Shown here: positions 6,756-10,851 of the stretch, piece after piece | Layout of the letters: every line of letters begins with the position of its first letter | Numbering within the stretch: position 1 is the first letter of the stretch | NCBI GenBank assembly: GCA_023484185.1 | Contig: JAMDBC010000053.1 | Location: 1-10,851, forward strand | Length of the DNA: 10,851 nt | Source: Chloroflexota bacterium | GTDB taxonomy: Bacteria; Chloroflexota; Anaerolineae; Anaerolineales; Villigracilaceae | Direction of reading: 5' to 3' | The notes under the pieces: generated by a model | What the model saw: only the letters and a program-made list of their open reading frames with translations | Told to the model about the DNA's origin: nothing | Databases searched by the model: none | Translations under genes and position numbers: made by a program

Positions 6756-7436
6756 ATGGCGGCAATATATAAATTCCTCAGCGCTTATGAACCGCTGATT
6801 TATATTGTGCTGGCGATTGGCGGGCTTTTTGCTTTTCGTTGGCTGTGGCAGGCATGGAATGAATGGCGCAAGGCCGTTTACAGCCTTGAAAAGGAATTCG
6901 CATTACGTCGTATGGGTCAATCCATCTTTCTTGTAACGTTGGTGGTCATCCTTTTCTGTGCGGAATTGTTCGCCGCCTCATTTATTGTGCCTAATTTGCC
7001 GGCTTCTTATTTTATTCCAACACCCACTCTGGACCTGCTTGCCACACCTACAGGAACGATCTCTGCAGATCTGGCTACCCAGCTTGCTCTGACGCCGCGC
7101 CCTTTGGAGACTCTCAGTGATGCCGGCGGATGTATTCCTGACAAGGTGAATATTACGTCTCCAAAAGCCGGATCAGAAATAAAGGGCTTGATTGATATAA
7201 AGGGCACTGTCAACATCTTGAATTTCGGCTTTTACAAATACGAAGTTGCCCCGATCAATACAGATACGTGGGCTACCATTACTGCCGGGCGTAAGCTTGT
7301 TCGGGATGGCTCGCTCGGCGGATGGGACACAACTGCCCTCACTCCAGGTGACTACCAACTGCGTCTTGTCGTTTCTGATAGCAAAGGGCAATCTTTAGCG
7401 CCCTGTGTCATCCCTGTGCGGGTAACCGCGCCTTAA
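6756..7436 (+). CDS. Membrane protein with extracytoplasmic Ig-like domain, function unknown
   Basis: I do not recognise this as a named family. The 226-residue protein has two hydrophobic segments (about 12-30 and 56-80) joined by a short charged loop rich in Arg, Trp and Glu. A proline/threonine linker follows (IPTPTLDLLATPT), then a C-terminal domain of about 100 residues (127-225). That domain looks like a beta-sandwich: NITSPKAGSEIKGLIDIKGT, then a FGFYKYEVAP strand, GGWDTTALTPGDYQLRLVVSD, and a final CVIPVRV strand. The pattern resembles Ig-like domains attached to cell-wall enzymes in Chloroflexota. Cys126 and Cys217 could form a disulfide outside the membrane. The topology would put both ends outside the cytoplasm. 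The gene starts 12 bases after punA and ends 13 bases before the acetyltransferase, so it is probably cotranscribed. A role at the cell surface is an inference. Confidence 0.8.
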   Translation: MAAIYKFLSAYEPLIYIVLAIGGLFAFRWLWQAWNEWRKAVYSLEKEFALRRMGQSIFLVTLVVILFCAELFAASFIVPNLPASYFIPTPTLDLLATPTGTISADLATQLALTPRPLETLSDAGGCIPDKVNITSPKAGSEIKGLIDIKGTVNILNFGFYKYEVAPINTDTWATITAGRKLVRDGSLGGWDTTALTPGDYQLRLVVSDSKGQSLAPCVIPVRVTAP

Positions 7437-7449
7437 TATTTAGGAACCT

Positions 7450-7986
7450 ATGTCTGCTATTCAAATCCGACCTGTTCTTGCCGCCGATCTGCCTCGTTTA
7501 ATGGGCTTGGATCATTCTGTAACCAGTGAATATGTCTGGCAGTTGGAACTGCGCCGTGACTCTGGTCAATTGACGGCTACGTTCCGTGACGTACGTTTGC
7601 CGCGTCCGATTTCATTGGCCTACCCCAAGAATCCGTTTTTGCTGGCCGATGAGCGGACGCGTGCGGCGATGATGTTCGCCGCCGATTCCGGAAATGAACC
7701 GGTTGGTTACCTTCGCCTGACGGAGAATCCGGACTCGTCCGCCTGGATAACCGATCTGGTCGTGGCCGCGGAGTGGAGACGCCGCGGGGTGGCGAACGCT
7801 CTCCTTGCTGCCGCGCACGAATGGGCTTCCGCGCGCGGACACCGCAGGTTATTCCTTGAAATGCAATCCAAGAATCATCCCGCAATTCGCCTGGCCCAGA
7901 AGCATGGCTACGAATTCTGCGGGTATAATGACCATTATTATCAATCGCAAGACGTGGCTCTATTCTTTGCGAGGGCGCTGAAATAA
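7450..7986 (+). CDS. GNAT-family N-acetyltransferase
   Basis: The 178-residue cytoplasmic protein should transfer an acetyl group from acetyl-CoA to an amine; the substrate is unknown. The GNAT core is clear: a beta strand with GYLRLTE (86-92), ITDLVVAAEWRRRGVANALL (100-119) with the acetyl-CoA pyrophosphate loop RRRGVA, a helix, then LFLEMQSKNHPAIRLAQKHGYEFCGYNDHYY (134-164), which carries the motif B Asn/Ala-helix and the usual G-Y/F ending. This last part resembles RimI-like enzymes that acetylate protein N-termini, but many GNAT enzymes share it. The N-terminal 80 residues hold an RPVLAADLPRLMGL start and an unrecognised insert. ATG at 7450 has AGGA four bases before its spacer end (7442-7445). 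It lies inside the tight gene run, 13 bases after the Ig-domain protein and 21 before the sensor. Confidence 0.9.
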   Translation: MSAIQIRPVLAADLPRLMGLDHSVTSEYVWQLELRRDSGQLTATFRDVRLPRPISLAYPKNPFLLADERTRAAMMFAADSGNEPVGYLRLTENPDSSAWITDLVVAAEWRRRGVANALLAAAHEWASARGHRRLFLEMQSKNHPAIRLAQKHGYEFCGYNDHYYQSQDVALFFARALK

Positions 7987-8007
7987 CGGGTCACCTGGGA
8001 AGGCTGT

Positions 8008-9921
8008 ATGTTTAACGGTTGGGTCGAAAGTTTATTGGCGGGGATCAAGGTTATCAATCAGATCCTGACGGCGGGAATCGCCATTACGGCTTTCTCGTTG
8101 TTTTTATATTCCCTGTCTTTTAATTTACGTGACCGCGTAGCCCGTTCGTTTGCGCTCATTCTGCTGTGCGTTGTAGTGGTGTTCACCACAGAAGCTTTGC
8201 AGAATAAAACCGTTCCTGAGTGGGGGATTGATGCGCTCTTGCGCCTGCAATGGCTTGGGATCATTTTCCTGCCAGCCGCTTATCTCCATCTTTCAGATGC
8301 TGTCCTCGTGACGGCTGGTCGTCCCTCGCGTGGACGCCGCCGGTTCGCGGTGCGATTCGTGTACGTGATCTCGGCTGGATTCCTACTCCTGTTGGCTTTT
8401 GGTTATCTTCTTGGTCCGCTCGTCCCGGACGGGAAACCAGCTCCTCATCTTCAACGGACTCTATGGGCCGAGGCTTTTACCGTTTACTACGTGGCCGCCA
8501 TGATTTGGGCAGGCGTCAATTTTTCGCGTGCCTATTCGCGCATGTTGACGCGTTCGGGCCGCCGCCGCATGTTGTACCTGATGGCCGGTGCAACTGCCCC
8601 CGCCTTAGGTTCATATCCTTACCTGCTTTATGGATATTCATTAGCTGCGCAATTTCCACTCTTGTTCTGGATCATCGCGACTGTCATCAATATCCTGGTT
8701 GGTGGACTGGTGGTCGTCATGGCTTACGCGGTAGCCTTTTTTGGCGTATCCTGGCCTGACCGCGTGGTGAAGAGCCGCCTCTTCAAGTGGATCATGCGCG
8801 GCCCCGTGACTGCATCGCTAGCGCTTGGAGTAATGACCATTGTGCGGCGCGCGGGCGTGCTGGTGGGGGATGAATATTCAGCCTTTGTTCCGCTGACCAT
8901 GGTGGCGACGGTCTTGCTCTTCGAACATGCCATTACCTTGTTCTTTCCATTATGGGAACGCTACCTCTTCTTTGGCCGGGATCGCGCTGAATTGCAATTC
9001 TTTCAGAACGTGGAGGAACGTCTTCTAACCCAGGGCGACTTGCAGCAATTCCTGGAGGCAGTGTTGGCTGCAGTCCGCGATCATTTGCAATCGCCTTCCG
9101 CATTCATTGCTGCATTGGATGAGTCGGATTTATCCTTGATCGTCATGGCCGGTAATCGCTCAATGATCGATCAAGGTGGGCTATCCAGCGCGCTTGAACT
9201 GTTGGGAAACGGGAATGGCGGCGATCACCACGAATTCGCCTGGGGAAAATTCTGGGTGCTGCCTCTTCATCAACGTAAGCGCGGTGACATGGATCGCGAT
9301 GAAGTCCCGCCGTTGCTTGGATTATTAGGCGTGGCTCGCCGCACGGAACAAGACATGGAAAGCGAACAGCGTGAGGCGCTCTGGCTCTTGGCGGACCGTG
9401 CTGCGCTGGCTTTGGAAGATCGCATATTGCAACAGCGAGTTTTCCGTTCATTGCAGGATATCCAGCCGCAGGTGGATTTGATCCAGCGTATGCGCGCCGC
9501 GAGTCGTTATGATTCACGCGCCAGCATGATGACAGAAACTTTGCCGCCCGAATCAGACCTGGCTGATTGGGTGAAGGATGCGCTTACACATTATTGGGGC
9601 GGTCCCAAACTGACGAATAGTCCACTCATACGGTTGCGCGTGGTGCAGGAACTTGCTCGTGATCATGATGGTAATACTCCTAATGCTTTGCGTGCACTTC
9701 TTCGCATGGCAGTGGATCAAGTGCGGCCGGAGGGTGAACGGCGCTTTACAACCGAATGGATCTTGTACAATATTCTTGAGATGAAATTTATCGAGGGACG
9801 TAAAGTGCGCGATGTGGCGGGCAGGCTGGCGATGTCTGAAGCGGATTTATATCGCAAGCAGCGTGTAGCGGTTGAAACAGTTGCAAAATCCATCCTGCAG
9901 ATGGAATCAGAAACGAGGTAA
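8008..9921 (+). CDS. Membrane sensor: N-terminal membrane domain, GAF domain, C-terminal helix-turn-helix
   Basis: The 637-residue protein has about eight or nine hydrophobic segments in residues 18-313. This arrangement resembles the 7TM sensory region found ahead of histidine kinases. A linker (315-335) leads to a GAF-like domain (about 336-475: LLTQGDLQQFLEAVLAAV, SAFIAAL, FWVLPLHQ, ALWLLADRAALALEDRI). No H-box, ATP-binding motifs or GGDEF follow. The last ~110 residues (530-632) instead read SPLIRLRVV, LRALLRMAVDQVRPEG, WILYNILEMKFIEGRKVRDVAGRLAMSEADLYRKQRVAVETVA. This matches from memory a sigma-region-4-like helix-turn-helix common in Chloroflexota regulators (IEG, xxVAxRLxxS, LYRKQ). 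A membrane-tethered transcription factor is therefore my preferred reading. GGGAAGG at 7997-8003 precedes the ATG, and the S1 gene follows after 18 bases. The signal is unknown. Confidence 0.85.
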   Translation: MFNGWVESLLAGIKVINQILTAGIAITAFSLFLYSLSFNLRDRVARSFALILLCVVVVFTTEALQNKTVPEWGIDALLRLQWLGIIFLPAAYLHLSDAVLVTAGRPSRGRRRFAVRFVYVISAGFLLLLAFGYLLGPLVPDGKPAPHLQRTLWAEAFTVYYVAAMIWAGVNFSRAYSRMLTRSGRRRMLYLMAGATAPALGSYPYLLYGYSLAAQFPLLFWIIATVINILVGGLVVVMAYAVAFFGVSWPDRVVKSRLFKWIMRGPVTASLALGVMTIVRRAGVLVGDEYSAFVPLTMVATVLLFEHAITLFFPLWERYLFFGRDRAELQFFQNVEERLLTQGDLQQFLEAVLAAVRDHLQSPSAFIAALDESDLSLIVMAGNRSMIDQGGLSSALELLGNGNGGDHHEFAWGKFWVLPLHQRKRGDMDRDEVPPLLGLLGVARRTEQDMESEQREALWLLADRAALALEDRILQQRVFRSLQDIQPQVDLIQRMRAASRYDSRASMMTETLPPESDLADWVKDALTHYWGGPKLTNSPLIRLRVVQELARDHDGNTPNALRALLRMAVDQVRPEGERRFTTEWILYNILEMKFIEGRKVRDVAGRLAMSEADLYRKQRVAVETVAKSILQMESETR

Positions 9922-9939
9922 AGGGAAGGGTAGGTTGTT

Positions 9940-10851
9940 ATGGTTAATCCAAAAAGCGCTTCCGAAAATTCAATGCCCGTCGTGGACGACGGCTGGTGGG
10001 ATTCGGTCTTGGCGGAGGAGGGGCATTATGCAGCACGCTCAGCTCCTCATTCGCAGGCCCGGCCTGAGGTCCGGGTTGAAGCGAAGGCGGACATCCGGAC
10101 AGAAGAGCCGCATAAAACTCCGCCAGATTGGGTACAAGTTAAAGAGTTGTATCTGAATGATCAGATCATCAGCTTGAACGTGACCGGAAGCAACCGGGGC
10201 GGGTTGCTGGTCGAGGGCGAAGGTTTGTATGGCTTTGTGCCGTTTTCGCATTTGACCGAGATGGCCGGGCAGAGCGATGCACCTGACCGCGAGAAATGTA
10301 TGGAGGCCTACATTGGCCGCGCTCTCAAGCTTAAAATAATCGAATGTGTGCCCGAGGATGGGCGTATCGTTTTTTCGGAACGCGCCGCGCAGGCTGAGCC
10401 TGGAAAACGTGCTGAATTATTTCATTCGCTTCACGCCGGCGAGCGGGTGAAGGGCACCGTGACCAACGTCACGGATTTTGGCGTGTTTGTCGATCTCGGT
10501 GGCGTCGAAGGTCTGATTCATATCTCCGAACTTTCCTGGGGACGTGTGGCGCATCCCGGCTGCATCGTGAAGGTTGGTCAGGTCGTCGAAGTGCAAGTGC
10601 TCGATCTTTCCCCAGAACGTTGCCGGGTGGCGCTCAGCCTTAAGCGTTTGCTCCCCAACCCGTGGACAAGGATCGGTACAGACCTGGCGGTTGATCAAAT
10701 AGTGACGGCTATGGTTACCAGTATCCTTTCGTATGGCGCCTTCGCCAGGCTTGACCTTGGCGTGGAGGGATTGATCCATGCCTCTGAGATATCCATCGGC
10801 GTGGGGCAGACCGTGAAAGACATTTTGTCCGAGGATCACCAGATAACTTCC
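9940..10851 (+). CDS. S1-domain RNA-binding protein, 5' part (runs off window)
   Basis: From ATG 9940 the frame stays open to the last base, 304 codons, with no stop in the window. Residues 1-60 are a charged, low-complexity lead with DDGWWDSVLAEEGHY. Residues about 65-148 form a divergent S1-like repeat (LLVEGEGLYGFVPFSHL, then LKIIECVPEDGRIVFSERAA). Residues 166-236 are a canonical S1 repeat (GERVKGTVTNVTDFGVFVDL, VEGLIHISELSW, KVGQVVEVQVLDL, CRVALSLKR). A third repeat begins at about 248 (IVTAMVTSILSYGAFARLDL, VEGLIHASEIS) and is cut by the window end. S1 repeats bind single-stranded RNA, and multi-repeat proteins of this kind include ribosomal protein S1 (RpsA) and its relatives. I leave the symbol empty because the first repeat is unusual and the length is unknown. 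A GGGAAGGG stretch (9923-9930) lies nine bases before the start. It is the last visible member of the gene run. Confidence 0.88.
   Translation, partial: MVNPKSASENSMPVVDDGWWDSVLAEEGHYAARSAPHSQARPEVRVEAKADIRTEEPHKTPPDWVQVKELYLNDQIISLNVTGSNRGGLLVEGEGLYGFVPFSHLTEMAGQSDAPDREKCMEAYIGRALKLKIIECVPEDGRIVFSERAAQAEPGKRAELFHSLHAGERVKGTVTNVTDFGVFVDLGGVEGLIHISELSWGRVAHPGCIVKVGQVVEVQVLDLSPERCRVALSLKRLLPNPWTRIGTDLAVDQIVTAMVTSILSYGAFARLDLGVEGLIHASEISIGVGQTVKDILSEDHQITS

Noticed and set aside
8250..8759. Forward open frame of 169 codons inside the sensor gene
   Set aside because: Out-of-frame overlap with the membrane region of the sensor; Trp/Ser/Arg-rich shadow with no domain.
10039..10839. Reverse-strand open frames opposite the S1 gene
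   Set aside because: The forward frame from 9940 carries two clear S1 repeats; the antisense products show no family features.

Overview
The window is a gene-dense bacterial chromosome segment of roughly 53% G+C by eye. The protein style fits a member of the Chloroflexota, probably Anaerolineae. That assignment is an inference from the sensor ending in a sigma-like helix-turn-helix, the proline/threonine linker with an Ig-like domain, frequent TTG and GTG starts, and TAnAAT promoter boxes just ahead of genes. No rRNA, tRNA, CRISPR array or transposase was seen.

Left block, + strand (1-2696): the 3' part of alanine racemase (alr), then two tandem, clearly paralogous signal peptidase II genes (lspA), then a large-subunit pseudouridine synthase of the RluD type. 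The three genes after alr overlap by 4 and 8 bases and look translationally coupled. A candidate promoter lies between alr and the first lspA. The block joins peptidoglycan precursor supply (D-alanine), lipoprotein maturation and ribosome modification. It is followed by an unusual 19-bp perfect hairpin (2739-2779), then a monocistronic low-specificity L-threonine aldolase gene (ltaE) that ends at a rho-independent terminator (3898-3940).

Middle block, - strand (3958-5759): a membrane-bound diguanylate cyclase with about six membrane segments, a GAF domain and a GGEEF domain. Directly upstream, overlapping its start codon by four bases, is a short open frame. It contains the HD-GYP signature DVFDALTSRR and continues as PYR only after a one-base frame change. 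I read it as the decayed tail of an HD-GYP c-di-GMP phosphodiesterase or response regulator. A 9-bp palindrome of TetR-operator style lies inside it.

Right block, + strand (5791-10851): an extended -10 promoter with an operator-like palindrome at its -35 position drives a tightly spaced run of five genes: purine nucleoside phosphorylase, a two-helix membrane protein with an extracytoplasmic Ig-like domain, a GNAT acetyltransferase, a many-membrane-segment GAF sensor whose C-terminus is a DNA-binding helix-turn-helix rather than a kinase, and the 5' part of a multi-repeat S1 RNA-binding protein that runs off the window. Gaps of 12-21 bases suggest one operon.

Most of the window is ordinary housekeeping content. 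The points worth a second look are the recent lspA duplication, the broken HD-GYP remnant beside the cyclase, the membrane-tethered candidate transcription regulator and the three palindromes. I see no clear undescribed multi-gene system.
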